Source: Cheilinus undulatus
Lineage: Eukaryota; Chordata; Actinopteri; Labriformes; Labridae
Direction of reading: 5' to 3'
Assembly: GCF_018320785.1 (NCBI RefSeq)
Contig: NC_054867.1
Coordinates: forward strand, 31,127,855 to 31,191,854
DNA: 64,000 bases
Positions 1-12,787 of this stretch are shown piece by piece. A program made the translations under genes and the position numbers. How positions within the stretch are numbered: position 1 is the stretch's first letter; every line of letters starts with the position of its first letter. The notes below the pieces were generated by a model. That model made no database searches. It was not told the origin of the DNA and saw only the letters and a list, made by a program, of their open reading frames with translations.

Positions 1-3000
1 TCCATCCAGAGTGTTTGGGGAGGATGGAGGGATTAATATGGAGAGAAAGAACATGTGAGTGTCACATGAAGGCATTTGTGCGGGCTGCAGGCTGACCATC
101 TGCTCCGCTGTGACACAAACAGAGAGGACACGAGCGGCTGCTCTCTGCTGAAGGAACGCCCCCACACACCCTCGCTGAGCGGGTCTCTCTTGCCCCCTAT
201 AGATGATCTCTGGTCCTGGCTTCTGGCATTTGCCTTTTCAGGGACAACCCTTTATCACGAGCCACCTGTTACAGCTGGGATGTCAAATAATCCTGATAAT
301 AAACAAGATTTAGTGAAAAATAACATTTATGTTTTATAGTTAATAACCATGCCAATAATGTCTCTTAATAAATAAATAGATACATTTGTTGCTGATAGAT
401 AAATTGATAAAAAACAATAACTCATTGTTATATTTAATAGAATTTTTTTTTTTTACTGGATATGTCATCTTCAGCTCCTGTCAAGTTTTCTTCTCGAGCT
501 GAAAACTCAGATATTTTGTCATCTTAGGCTGTCAAAATTTTCAATACTAGACATGATTTAAGTTAAAGAAGAGTAAAAGCTTTGTTATCTTTATTATTGA
601 CAGTACTGAAAGTGACAGAGCTTTAGAAAAATTACATTTATTTCATGAGATATTTGATTTGATAGGAATAAATCCACCCAAAACTGAAAAAAAAAACAGT
701 TTTAATATCTAAAAACCAGAAAAAATCACATTTCAATGCTTGAGACCTCTAGTTTTTTTGGTTGTCATATCAATAAAGGTCTAAATGTTGTTACATTTTT
801 AATAGTATCATTTCAAAATTTGAAATTCTAATATAATACCAATTCTGCTGTTGATTTTTACATGATATAAAGAAAAGCAAAAAAATCTTCACACACCAGA
901 AGCTTCAGGTAAATGTCTGAATTTCTTAAAAAAGAAACTGTAACTTAAAATACTTAAGGATTAATTTTCATCTGAAAACTCATTTTTTCCACACAACACC
1001 ACCACCAACACTGAGACTCTGTTTGAACTGTTTCTAGGGCCAAATAAAGCCTCTTCTAACAATGTTTTTGACATCATAGCCAAATCAGCTACCATTTTTA
1101 CTGGTACTATCTTTAACAGGCATCGTACGTGTTTTCAGAGTTTGTGATGTAAATGTGTGTTAATTAGAGATGTAATTTTGCAGTTTCACGGTGACAGAAG
1201 CATCTCAGTACTGTCGTGGAGATGTAACAGTTTCAAACGATTTGTCTTCAGGGTAAAAATTGTTTTGTTTTTCAGTGGATGCAGAGTGAAGGAGGTGGGA
1301 ACTACAGTTCAGGGTGGAAAGTTAGCCCCCGCCACCAGCCAAATGCAGGTACTTTTGAGCAGTGTCAGGTGAATTTGTTCAACTTATCGGCCACTGGGGT
1401 GGGTAACCTAACTGAGTGGTTTTGATACAGAAAAACCGCATTTATCAAACCCCTAAACTCAGCAAAGCTGAGTGGACCTACATGCTCACTCACCAAAGAA
1501 CCTCGCCTCCTCCTTGTGTCAGAGCTGCTGTTAAATGTTTACAGGCAGCTGTGTACTGGGATGGTTTGACCCAGTATTTCATGAGAGTAGTTCTCCGATG
1601 CAAGTGGTGTATCTGCTGAAGGTGTGTTTAAATTACTCTCGCTTGTTTCAAGTCCATGGTACTTAAACAAAGCCTGAATTGTGGGTAAGACTACAGAAAC
1701 TGTGCTCAAAATCTTAAAGGGGACATATTTTACCCTTTTAAGACACGTTTATGTTGTTCTCAGAGGTCCCCAAAACATGCCAGTGAAGTCTGTTGCTGAA
1801 AAAACACTCTAGTATTGGATTTTTGCATGTCTGAAAAACCCTCTGTATCAGCCCTCCTCAGAACAAGCTGTTTTAGTGTCTGTGGCTTTAAATGTTTCTG
1901 ACCTGTCTGGCTCCACCCCTGACCACAGCCCTCTCAGGAAATGGATGTGGTACTCCAGATGTTACAATGTTACAGATGCTTTTGTCCAAAGTTACTGACC
2001 TAAACCAGGATATGAACCATCAATCTCCCAGACTTAAGTCTGGCAGAGTAACCCACCGAGTTATCCACCATCTCAGCTGGCAGCTGAGAGAAAGATCAGG
2101 AGCGGAGGGCAGATACTTTTTTCCAAGCTGGAAGGACCAACTGAACCTGGGGGTGGTGCTAACTGCCCACATGAGGTCATGAGGGGGAAAATCTGAGAAC
2201 AGCTTGTTTCAGCACACATTTTCTGAAAGGTGGAGAAAGAGAGGGGAGGAGGGAATGGATTTTTCTGGTACTTGAAGGGATTGTGGACAGGCCAGAGGCA
2301 CATATTTTTGTTAGAAAAGCCTGAAAAAGTGATTTTTGAATAACATGTGCCCTTTAAATGCCAGGGTATCTGACACTCATGATGTAGGAAAGTGCCTACG
2401 AATTTTACAGTGTCTCCGTAGGAAGCGCAGCAAATACTTGCATGGTTGAGTACAACACAAATTGGTCTAAAAACACTGTTTAAAATGAACAAACTTTTAA
2501 GTGATTTATGCACCAACTCTCTTCTTAAATAGCCTATATATTGAAAACTAAAAGCCTTGATTATTGTATTATACCTAATTAAATAGTGCTGCTTATTGAA
2601 ATAGAGTGGCTGGTAAAACATGTCTCTGGCTGGTAGATTTTTAAATCCAGCTGAAATGGCAGGTAGCTGATAAAGTTAAATTCCAACCCTGCTACAGTTC
2701 CCATCAGCCCTTGCGTACCCATCACTTTTTGCTCTCGCACTCGCTGTCTTGATCTAACAGTGGAAAAATTGTGTACAGAGTGAGATTAAAAAGAGTCACT
2801 CGGCAAATCATCACCCTGAGAAGTTTGGCAGAAACGCAAGGAGCAGAATCTAGCCAGGCCAAAAGACTCTTCAGGAAGCGTTCACTATCTCCCTTCCTGA
2901 CAACAGCGAGAGGGCTCAACAGCTCACAAGGTGTACCAGTGAATATATCACTAAAGACCTGCAGCTGTTTTCAGCAGTGGACAGCAAAGGTTTGATAAAG

Positions 3001-3739
3001 TTAGTAAAAACTGGAGCCAAAGTATAAGTATATATTTTAAGCCTTAAGCACACCTATGGCAAATTGTAAAATTTAGCATGCAATTGTTGTTTAATAAACT
3101 TTTTTCAAGTCTTCATTTGTTGTTTAATATATAATAAATACCAAGCCATGGCCTTGTTACCAAGGTGTTATTGTTACTGATACCATTATATCCCCAGTAT
3201 TCACATAAAAATGCACCAAATTATGGAAATAATGTCTCCCAAATAATGATGTTACATGATCATCTTATGAAATATCTGTATTAGTATTCAAAAAAGTAGG
3301 TGTTATCAAGCTTATAAGTCCAGAGAACATAATTCAAGATATTCTAAATGTTACCACTGTAGGCGTGTGGTCAGGCTGCTCTTATCATTTGTGGGAATCT
3401 TACAAAGATCAATAATTACAGCACACAATACACAAAGCTCCAGAAATAAACTCAGCTAGGACATCTTAAAAAAATCCTTTAAAACAAATGAAAATAAGAG
3501 CTACAGGACGGACTTTAATGTGCGTCCAGGAAACACAGACGAATCATATCACAGGAGAACATAAAAAGTGTCTTTTCTTGTTTGATGCCCCTACTAAGCT
3601 CCAGATGCTAAATCTAATGGATTAACAGCTTCTCTGTTTTTTACAGAGCTCTCTGTCTGCTGAATGTATTTATTGAATTAATGCAGCAACCCAATGAGTA
3701 AGACATGTATAGTATTAAAAGAGAGAGCAGCACACTCAC
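1..3739 (-). other. cacna2d2: cacna2d2 intron 2 (part, runs off the left edge)
   Basis: This is downstream of the exon 2 donor at 3739 on the minus strand. The next exon should encode a continuation beginning Ile-Tyr, but I found no matching exon down to position 1, so intron 2 probably continues beyond the window. It is AT-rich non-coding sequence with one recognisable MITE (1714-2357). A GC-richer patch at about 70-270 has no readable gene structure. The long minus-strand reading frame at 2073-2621 lies mostly over the MITE and is not a gene. Confidence 0.7.
1714..2357. mobile_element. MITE flanked by TTAA, with a nested insertion
   Basis: The element starts TTAAAGGGGACATATTTTAC (1714) and its other end, read on the opposite strand, starts TTAAAGGGCACATGTTAT (2357). 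This gives imperfect terminal inverted repeats with TTAA at both ends, as expected for a piggyBac-like non-autonomous element. It encodes no transposase. About 1925-2060 looks like a later insertion, because the flanking sequence reads as one continuous element without it. I recognise the body as a common teleost repeat from memory, but did not search. Confidence 0.7.
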
Positions 3740-3821
3740 CCCTTTCAACTGCTGAACTCCAGTGATGTGCTGAAACACTCTGTCAATCTCCTGCTCGATG
3801 CGGCGGGCCCAGTGCATTATC
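3740..3821 (-). CDS. cacna2d2: cacna2d2 coding exon 2 (calcium channel alpha2/delta-2 subunit)
   Basis: The 82-nt exon is bounded by an acceptor AG at 3822-3823 and a donor GT at 3739-3738. One base completes the split Thr codon from exon 1, followed by 27 codons reading IMHWARRIEQEIDRVFQ and then HITGVQQLKG. This matches the N-terminal region just before the VWA_N domain of alpha2/delta-2: mammalian CACNA2D2 has HWARRLEQEVD and GGVQQL at the same place. Alpha2/delta-1 and -3 are clearly less similar here. The product is an extracellular, membrane-anchored auxiliary subunit that promotes surface expression of voltage-gated calcium channels. The VWA and cache domains would be encoded outside the window. 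The frame joins exon 1 exactly. Whether this is the fish a or b paralogue cannot be told. Confidence 0.9.
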
Positions 3822-4331
3822 CTGTGGAGAGACATCACAGGCTGACTGTCACACGGCTCAAACAAGGGAAAAAGATACGTGTATGTTTATATATGTGTGT
3901 GGGTTTCAAAGTAAGCAGGGATGATGCAAAAATAACACTATTTACTGTAGTACCTGTGCATGGATTAAAACATAAATCCCAAAAGGTGCTTCATTTAACA
4001 ACTAGAGCTGCTGTTAAACATTTCTGGGAGGTATACAATCGTTGAACAATGACAGTACAGTGGTGGGTAAAGAAGAGGGGCCAGGGTGGTTTTTGTCACA
4101 GTGATAGGGATGGACATGAGGCCAAATGACCTTGACTGCTGTCCTTGAAAACCTCATCAGTTTATTCTTGAATTATAATGGAAATTGTAAAGCTTTAAGA
4201 AAATCCCACAAGGCATCCCTGACATATCACATATCGCAAGGGAAGAAGAAAAGGCTCAATTATCTTAACGTTTGACCTCTAACATCTTATCAGTTCATCC
4301 TTCAGTTGATATTTGTGCTAAGTTAGTGAGC

Positions 4332-4460
4332 ATGGGAGGCTGCACAGTGGTGCAGAGGTTAGCACCACTGTACAGCCCCACAGTGCTGTTGCCTCACAGC
4401 AAGAAGGACCCTGGTTCATTTCCCTAGCAGGGCCTTTCTGTGGGAGTTTGCATGCATCCA
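4332..4460 (+). mobile_element. tRNA-derived SINE fragment
   Basis: The order is CACAGTGGTGCAGAGGTTAGC, then GTTGCCTCACAGCAAGAAGG, then a degenerate B box GGTTCATTTCC at 4413-4423, then GGGCCTTTCTGTGGGAGTTTGCATG. This is the typical head of a common teleost tRNA-derived SINE-like repeat. It ends near 4460 against a piece resembling a Tc1 terminal repeat. Confidence 0.65.
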
Positions 4461-7400
4461 AATACTTATGTCCATATAGTATATTTCATCCAAAATAAAG
4501 TGACTTATCCTTAAACTGTGATCTATATTTGTGCAAAATTTGGAGAAATCTCTGAGTGTTCTTGAGATTTTGTGTTCACAGCAGGCCTGTACTGAAAAAA
4601 AAATGATACAGCAATACGTCTTCTCCTTACTGACATCTATTGATACAGATGTTGCAGAATCAATACAGATACGGATGAAAATATTGTGATGACAGATCTA
4701 AAATACAAAGTGCAGTTTACAAAAAAAGAAGCCAGCAGGTGACAGCAGACACAACAACTGCATGATGCAGCACACATAGATCAATCGTCATACATTATAC
4801 AAGCTATGCAAAACAAGGTAAAACACTGTAGCAACACCAATGTTCATCCACACATGACAAGACACCAGGCTAATTAGCAGTTAGCAACAACAGCTAGGCT
4901 TGATAGTACGTTTTGTCTCATTCAGCACTCATATTTTATGCTGTGGTGCTGTGATCAGCAAAAAGACATTTCTGCAAATACAAGTGGGTAGTTAGGTGAA
5001 ACCAGAATATTACTATTGTATTAAAAACAGGAGGAGAATAATGGATAGGGCCATTTGAAGTAAAAAAAAAGTTGTTAGATCTCTGAGGATCTGAAATGTT
5101 TTTTTTAATATTTAAAAAGTGTTCTTAGTGTTATGTTTATTCATTACAATGTGTACTATGATACATATTTTATCATGTGTCCCCATCCTAAACTGTCACC
5201 AGCACAGAGGTAAAAACAACAACAAAAAACTACATTATCTTTAAGAACACAACCATATTAAAAAGGCAAGGTTTTCTTCTCAATGGCTAATTATTTACAT
5301 GATATTTACACGATACATATATAGAAAGGAGCTTCCAGATTAAAATGAATACGAATAATAATGTTAAAGTCACTGAGTCATCTCATATGAAGAACTCTGA
5401 TAAGAAAGTAAACCTAAAGCATGCTTGATAACAAAAATCTGATTATGTCTGCTAGTTCCCTTATCAACAGCAGCTTTTAAAAATAATAACCCCATTTATC
5501 CTCCTAAAATCCACTAAATGAATCAACGTGTCTAAATACCATAACATTTTCACTGAATGACTACAGGAATCAAAACAGAGCAATAGACAGCACCTGAGTG
5601 AGAGCCACTGAATGTGTGTAGAGCCAGGTAATCAGCTTTGTTGACTCATCATCATAATTCTGCGAGAGGATATTTACAAAGCAAAGAAAAACACACAGAT
5701 TGCTACTGTATAATTCTATAAGTATGTAAATAGCTTTTAAACCTCCTGTGGCTGCCAGGATCACTGGATGCGGGTGGATTTTGTTGCAGAGCCCCAAAAA
5801 CAGAGCAACTAATGAGGCGGGAGAAACAAAACATCCACCGTGTTGTGAGAGTTAAGAGCTTCAGTAGAAGGACAATTCAGGAAAGAAGAGGTTTACATTT
5901 GTTAGTCACGTTCTGCTGTTTCTTTCTCCACCATCACTTCACATCTTCTCAGAGTTCATATAATTCTCACTGTTTCAAAGTTAAATTTAAACTTTGAAAA
6001 GTGTTAATATTTTAACTCTCATGTAGTATTAATTTTTAAGACTCTGGTAATTTTTTCCAAAACAAAATTGTACTTTTAACACAGAATTGTATAATTTCCT
6101 TTCTGTGTTAATTTAAAGAATTTATTTATTGACACCCTGTAATGTACTTTTCATGTTTAATCAAGAGCTCCACCTTCAGTTGAACACCTGTGGCAAACTA
6201 GGGTGTCATAATTTAAAGCTATCAATGCATAAAAATTTGTATTCTCTCTCCTTTTATAAGCTAAACTCCAGCTACAGACAGGAAGTCACTAACTCAGTGG
6301 ATAATTCACTCATGGTGAAAACGTGTCTCAATTCAAAACACACATCAAAACACACATCAAAAACAACAACAATCCAGCAGAAAGGATTTGGGTGCCTAAC
6401 CCTCTTTGGGTTTTCTTTAGTTTGTGGTGTGTTTGATTAAAAGGGATCTCCCTAAGGAAATGTTCAGTTTTTATTTGTTAAATTCTGCTGTAGTAAAAAA
6501 AAATAGCCACTTAGTGTAATGTCTGACAGCGAGAGGAAAATATACACCATCATTCCAGTTCCGGCTTGGGTAATGTACATCATTTTTCAACCCATGGTCA
6601 AGCTTGACCATTTTAGAGGTATGCAGCTAAATGCCCCACCATGGAGCTCTGCAGCCAGATCCTCTTGTAGAAACATGAGCAAAGGAATTCCAGCAGCAAT
6701 CACTGTTCACCAGGCAACATCTAAATACATATAAATGCATCTAAACACATCTAAAGCACATCTAAACACTCTGCCCAAGGGTATGATGGGAAAACTGCCC
6801 ACATGTTCCTCCAGATTTCAAATGGCTTGGGGCTGAGCTCAGTTGACTCTCTACAGAGTTGGATCAACACTGATGGATCAACACTATCAAGTAACTCCAA
6901 CCCTGAAGACCAGAACTTTAAGGATTTCTTGTAGGAAAAAATGAGTATAGCAGGGACATGTAGGTACACAGCATATCTGATTATATAGTGTGATTTATGT
7001 TACCTTACAAATGTCAGGACATCACAACAAACACATTTTATATTCTGAAAATTTAAAAAGAGATCTTTCCCATTCATCAGAGCCTCCCTTTGCCCTCTTC
7101 TTTTAATCTTGACAGCCCCAGAATTGTAATACTGGCTGTATCAAAGAGTGAACCCTGATCCAAGTTAACCCTGATGATATCTCTATGGCATCATCAAGGT
7201 TATTTTCTCACACTGTGGAAAGATCCCTTCAGAGCCACAGAGGATATTACTCAACTGTTTGCAGCAACCAAAGGCCTACATTTAAGAGAAAGGGAAATTT
7301 AACAGTGGACTAAATCTCAGTAAAGATTAACACTAGGGTCTATTTGGTGCAAATTACGATGATATTGTTAAAGGATGATACTATTAAAGAAAGGAGCAAA

Positions 7401-7857
7401 ATATGAAATCTGGGAAGTCACCCATGGAAAATCATAGCTGTTTCTCCTGTCAGCATTTCTGTTAACCCAAAGGCAGATCAATTCTAATGTATCAACTGTA
7501 TTTGTTCATTTTTTCTCAAGGCGTTCACCTATGAATTTACAGAACAGAAGTGTTGACTGAGTAATCCAATTAGACAGATAGTTAGTCAATAGGCCGATAG
7601 GCAAATGTAAAAAATACATAGCTCTGCTTAAATGTGTAGAAACACTTTAAGCAGCAACAGTGCAGGAAACTGTGAAAATGTGTTGCTTGGCAACAGTCCA
7701 GCTTAGTTAAGGTCCAGAACAAGAACCAAATTAATTATTCAGATAGCAAAACATAAAAATCGTTTGGTACTTAGTGTTTTTAAATACTGTAAGTTTAAGT
7801 ATTACACAAGAGGAATAACTGTGACTCTAAATATCAGTACATCATTATTTTCTCTTT

Positions 7858-8385
7858 CAGCTTTCATCCTCGAGTCAAAGTGCGCTGGGTGCCTGTAAAT
7901 AGCAGCTGCCATTCTTGTATCAGGCAGCTGACCCTTTCTATGCTTGCCCAACAACACCCAAAGATGTGCTGAAGAGAAGTAGCAACAAAGGAGTCCAGTT
8001 GGTGCCTCTGAACATCAGTGAAAGTCCAGGCCTCACAAGAGTATAGCAATACAGGGATGACCAAGGACCGAAAGACTCTGACTTTTTGTTTTTGTGCTCC
8101 GATACCAGAGGTGCTCTACAACTTCAACGCTCTCACCATTCACAAATAAAGATTTAACGGCAGCATCCAAGGCACCCCTAAGTGCCTGGAGACTTGTATT
8201 CCCAGTGCTGCCTCCTCCTCACTCAAAAAGTTAGGAGCCCCCACTAGGACATCTACAGTCTCTGCAAGGACCCCAGCATCATCAGCAAAGTCCAGATCAG
8301 TGATCTGGACATCAGAAAATGACACTCCACAGTTCACTGCTCTGGTTACCTGACCTACAGTGCCAGTGGCAACCAGGATCAAGTT
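7858..8385 (-). pseudogene. Non-LTR retrotransposon reverse transcriptase fragment, broken
   Basis: Read on the minus strand, 8382-8240 gives a GVSFSDVQITDLDFADDAGV stretch with the F-A-D-D catalytic signature of reverse transcriptases, followed by a leucine/glutamate-rich region. After frameshifts and a deletion near 8080-8150, 8064-7864 gives VLLYSCEAWTF and RHQLDSFVATSL, the usual distal part of fish LINE RTs (LLYGCETWTL-type). The endonuclease and upstream RT motifs are missing, so this is a dead 5'-truncated copy. It abuts the hAT-like fragment at 8386. Confidence 0.8.
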
Positions 8386-8614
8386 TTGATTGGCTAGTAC
8401 TCATGTGACATCTAGTCAATCAGATTTTGTTGTACATAGGCTATTTAGTTAGACTGTAGAGGGTAAGATAAAGGGGAAGACACAATTTACAGTGGAAACA
8501 AGAAAGCACAAGTTTTTTCATTTTTTAACTTTATTATCTTTGAAATAAAATGCAGATACTGATAGTTAGCAAAATGCCAAATACTGGCCCCAATAATCAG
8601 TCAATCCCTAGTAC
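8386..8614 (+). mobile_element. Fragment of the same hAT-like family as 11537-11985
   Basis: The order of matching blocks is shared with the right half of the element at 11537-11985: TCAATCAGATTTTGTTGTAC, then GAAGACACA plus CAGTGGAA, then a TTATC block, then AATGCCAAATA, then AATCAGTCAATCCC at the end. Only the right portion is present. The tail forms a short palindrome (CTAGTACT-AAAAA-AGTACTAG). Confidence 0.6.
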
Positions 8615-10359
8615 TAAAAAAGTACTAGTGCTAGAGTACAGACAAATAAAAATTGGTTTTGCTATCTTATTGTCAGGAATAGAAATCTCTATTCTGGGGT
8701 CAGCCCAAAATCTAGGAAGCCTTTCACATCACACATTTGTTAAATACTACAACAGTCAGTGTAATGTTGAGTACACACTGTAAGCCACACTACAAGTACT
8801 GTTTGCACTCTGCATTCTTCTCAATGTGTTTTCTATGATAAACAACCTAATCCCATCCCTAACTGCAATTTCAAAGCAGCACAAACATTCCTACGCAGGC
8901 TGTCAGAATAAAAGCAGCATCCTGCAGCAAAAGAAGGGTTGCCTTTCATGTTCAAGCATCAATGCCATGTTGAAGGGTATGCCATTAGCCACAGGGGAGA
9001 TGAAAAACACGTTACAGGACTAAAGGTGTTTTGAATACTACACTATTTCTGCCATAGACAACCATTCACACTTGTATCCAAAAACCCTGAATGAATACAG
9101 TCTCAATAAAAATTCACATCTCCCCCCTTCAATCACCCCATCTCACCTCAGCGGCTCAACCTTCATTCACTGACTAGACTTGTGATAGTCCTGTTCTGTC
9201 AGTACAACTGGATAAGCAAGGACTTTGTGCAGGAGAGACATCTATTTGAGTCTGTACTCAATTTGTTGAGGCCAAGAAATAAATCTTGATACCGTGGAAA
9301 TCACCCTGAATCTTGTAAGTGCCCAGAGAGTCGATTCTTTATCAGTCAGACAGCTCCCAGCAGCGTTACAAGACAACGGGCAGATTTAAGCCTTGTTGGG
9401 TTGTTTCCTGTGTCTGAAAAGCCACAAATCTCAACTCTAGTGTCCACATAAAATAATTCACACTGAAGATACTATAGTGGGTCTTCTCTTTCTTTTTTTA
9501 ACACACCATGAGATGAACATGTGACTTTCTTTAAGATCTGATAATGAACAGACATGCCTCAGTCGAGATCTAGTTTGTCAAAATTGCAGGTTTTCTCATA
9601 GAAATGTACCTGAGAGTTACAGTAATGTGCCACATTAAAGAGCCGGTGTGGAAAACTGAGACGTAAGGGTTTCAGGCTGTTTTTTAGGCCCATTTTAGAT
9701 ACAACTGAATGCTTCACAAAGACACTCTGACAAGCACAGCAAGATTTAAAAGTGAAATTATTTTCAGCTTGAGGCAGTGGAGGCAGCTGCTGGAAAAAAA
9801 AAAGAAAGTGGTGCTGGGAAAAAAAAAAAAGAGAGCAGCACATCTTGACAACCGTGAAGGTAGCAACCGTCTAATAGAAATGTAATTTTAATAATCCTTT
9901 TAAAAACATAATGCCATCATCATTAGGTGTAATCTGCCTGAAATGTATCACAGGCTGGTGTGGGATAACTGTAGCTCTGAGACCAACAGCACCTTAGCTG
10001 ATCAAGCAGTTATCTTCTCGCCAGAGAGATTTCCAAATATAAAACATTACACATGGTGAGTCAGCATCTTGTGAGTCATGCTTTTCTTATATGTTATGTT
10101 CTTATATGGCAGAAAAAAATGTATAACATAAGAATATATACAGTGATGTACAGTAATAAGGTAAAACTCAGTGGAGTGGTGCCTGTAGAAGTGGGTAATC
10201 TAATTTATGCCCCACTTTTCTTTTTGAGTCCCGTCCAGCACACACAAATAGACCCTTTATAATCTCACATTAACCACCAACTGACTCCAGGTAAAGACTG
10301 TTGTGAAAATGTGATGAAGGAAGGAAAATGATTAAAAGTAGCGCTGCTAGCGTCTAGAG

Positions 10360-10913
10360 CAAGGGTGTCCAAACTTTTTCCATTGAGGACCACATACAGA
10401 AAAAAATAAGGATGGTGGAGCCACTTTTATATATCTCATCTCACCTCGATATTAAAGTTAGTAAAACTAATCTAATGTTGGTCAAGATAATCAGTGATTG
10501 GGTATGCTTTAATGGCTAGTAGATGGCCAATCATTTTAAGGATTCTGGGGAGGCCAATCAGATTTCAGGGGGCCCTATTCAACTCTGGCTACCACTGGCT
10601 CCGCTGAACAGCATTGGTGCCGCTATTTGCTGCTGTGATCCATTAGGGCATTATAAATCAAGATATCTATTATTTTGGTTGCCAGTATTTTTACTATTTA
10701 TAGTGTTGTCAAAAAAGCTATAGATCCTTGTCAGAATGTTTGTTTACAGTATTAGCATGGTAGCACTGCCTTATGCTGAAACTAAAAAGAATAATACAGT
10801 GTAGCACAAGCTTCATGCTCTATTTAATTTTTAATGAATTTAATGCAATCTAAAGAATTTTTGGGGGCCAATCAAAAACATTTGGCCCCCAGGCCATAGT
10901 TTGGGCACCCCTG
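10360..10913. mobile_element. Non-autonomous hAT-type element with TIRs and 8-bp target duplication
   Basis: The left end begins CAAGGGTGTCCAAACTTTTT. The right end, reverse-complemented, begins CAGGGGTGCCCAAACTATGG, so the termini match at about 14 of the first 16 positions. The flanking 8-mers are GTCTAGAG (10352-10359) and TTCTCGAG (10914-10921), matching at 6 of 8 positions, which fits an aged hAT target-site duplication. No transposase is encoded in the 554 bp. The insertion is in cacna2d2 intron 1. Confidence 0.8.
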
Positions 10914-11089
10914 TTCTCGAGCTACTAAGTGCAGCCTGCCCAACTCTGCTTCTGATTAGCTTGTCCTGATACCCTGATATTTTTACATTCTTAGCCAACA
11001 AAGGCAATAAGTGAGTCCTTACAAATTACAGGTAAAGTGATGCAGGTCATGCTTTCGCCATCCTCGGCAAAAAAATGCAGCACGCTACT

Positions 11090-11515
11090 GAATGGTGAGT
11101 GTCATAGTGGGTTGGGTGATGCCTTTAGCACTGGCAGCACTCATTTTCAATACAAAATCAATGTAGTTCAGCATTTTTAGCACTATGCACCCTTAGCGCT
11201 ACAAATGCCCTCAATGTCAGCTGTTTTTGTCACTGAGCTCAGGGAAGACTGAGTTGAAAACTGTTTAACTTTTGGAACATCACGGCGCTTATCAATGCCC
11301 CTCCTCCTTCACTGATCAATCAAAATTAAGCTGAGGGTAAAGTTTCCAGGTCCAGTTTCAATAAGACAAAATATAATCATGTTGTTTTCATGTTTTCTTT
11401 GTGATATTTCCTTAATATTGAAATGTTAGGTGCTATTTAATGGTATTAGTATTAGAAGCTATTTTAAAAAAACTGTTATGGATACTACCGAGGAAAGCTG
11501 AAGTCAACTTTCATA
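11090..11515. repeat. Dispersed repeat, copy 1 (second copy at 41522-41965)
   Basis: This shares an ordered series of blocks with 41522-41965: GCACTGGCAGC.CTCATTT, then AAATGCCCTCA.ATCAGCTGTT, then GTTGAAAACTGTTTAA.TTTTGGAACA, then TTTCCTT.AAAT, and a closing CTACCGAGGAAAG block. No ORF is present. I recognise the family as a fish repeat but cannot assign a class. Confidence 0.6.
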
Positions 11516-11536
11516 ACAATGAATGCTTGTGAGAAG

Positions 11537-11985
11537 CAGGGGTCAACCAATATTGGTTTCTCAGGACCAATATTATTAGTCATTCATGAGACCAACAGCC
11601 CTGCATTTATCATGGGGTACAAAACGGTAAGAATAATAAACAATTTAGCCCAAGGTCCATCAGAATGACAAACAGCACAGCGCAACACCATAGCAGCAAA
11701 ACAGGAAGTGATAACATATGTTTACTGTGTCAGTAGCACCCAGGCTACAGTGTTGAATGACTTGCATTCGTGACGTCCAGCCAATCAGACTGTGTTGTAC
11801 TGAGGACATTTGAAATAAAGCCAGAGAGGAAGACACACTTTGCAGTGGAACCAAGGTAGCCCACTTTTTGATGAATTCGTTTTATCGATTATCAGTAAAA
11901 TTAAGTGCAATACCGTTAATCGGCCAATGCCAAATATCAACCTTTATAATCACCCAGGCCAAAAATCAGTCGACCCCTCGTGAGT
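11537..11985. mobile_element. hAT-like non-autonomous element
   Basis: The left end is CAGGGGTCAACCAATATTGG. The right end on the reverse strand is GAGGGGTCGACTGATTTTTGG, an imperfect TIR. TTGTGAGAA occurs just left of the element (11528-11536) and again just right of it, consistent with an 8-9 bp target duplication, although the exact right boundary is uncertain by several bases. No transposase is encoded. A partial second copy lies at 8386-8614. Confidence 0.6.
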
Positions 11986-12751
11986 TGTGAGAATTGCTCT
12001 GAAACTGAGGTTGTGAATGCTGCCTTTACACTGTAATCTCTGTATACTAAACTACTGGGGAAACATTTTAATTTTTCTCCACTTAATGGGGAAATTATCA
12101 GACTTTCAGCTCCACTAAATTTCTATGAATGTCCTTGTTACTTGTCACTTCTGCTCTGATGTCAGCTCATGAATTTTATTTTCCTTTTTTTTTTTTAAAT
12201 CAGAGCAAAGAGACAAGATGTGTTCATGTAGTTCTGAATTCGGTTTGTCTAAGTGGTGCTTTCAGAAAAGTTCAACTTATGATGTCATGAAACCAAAAAG
12301 GGATGCATTCATAGCATCTCTTCCTGTGAACACGATAAACACAACCCTGTTTGAAGGCACCCATAACGCAAATGCAGAACAATCATCACTTAGTTCAGCT
12401 AGTTTGTGAAGTTGTGGTAATGATGGTTACGGTAGAGGGATTCTACATCTGAGTGCAGCTTCAGTCCATGTTTGAGGTTTTTTAAATACAGAAGGATTTG
12501 TATCATTTTTAGAACTTACACTACTGTATTCTGAATACCTCAGTATTTTTAAAAGCAAGTGCCCTAATAGTCTAACTTGAGTAATAATCCAAATGAACTT
12601 ACTTTGACTAAAGTAAGTGTGCTTTAGGCAAGTGTGTGTCATGTACTTAGTATGATTTTATAAGAAGTATATCAGATTTTCTGAAGACCTAAATGAGCCT
12701 GGGTTTATACAGCTGATAACTGTCTGAAATATAAAAGGAAACAGCAGTCAT

Positions 12752-12787
12752 TACAGAGCTGCTTCTCACAAAAGAAGCAGCTCTGTA
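12752..12787. repeat. Perfect 15-bp inverted repeat with 6-nt loop
   Basis: TACAGAGCTGCTTCT (12752-12766) is followed by CACAAA and then AGAAGCAGCTCTGTA (12773-12787), an exact reverse complement. It lies in cacna2d2 intron 1 with no recognisable repeat around it. The stem is too short for a canonical microRNA precursor. Confidence 0.85.

Noticed and set aside
2073-2621. 182-codon minus-strand open frame
   Set aside because: It overlaps the TTAA-flanked MITE and its flank, has no domain-like features or gene context, and is best explained by chance in repeat DNA.
6129-6440. 103-codon plus-strand frame
   Set aside because: It lies in AT-rich intron and covers an ACACATCAAA simple repeat. No homology is recognisable.
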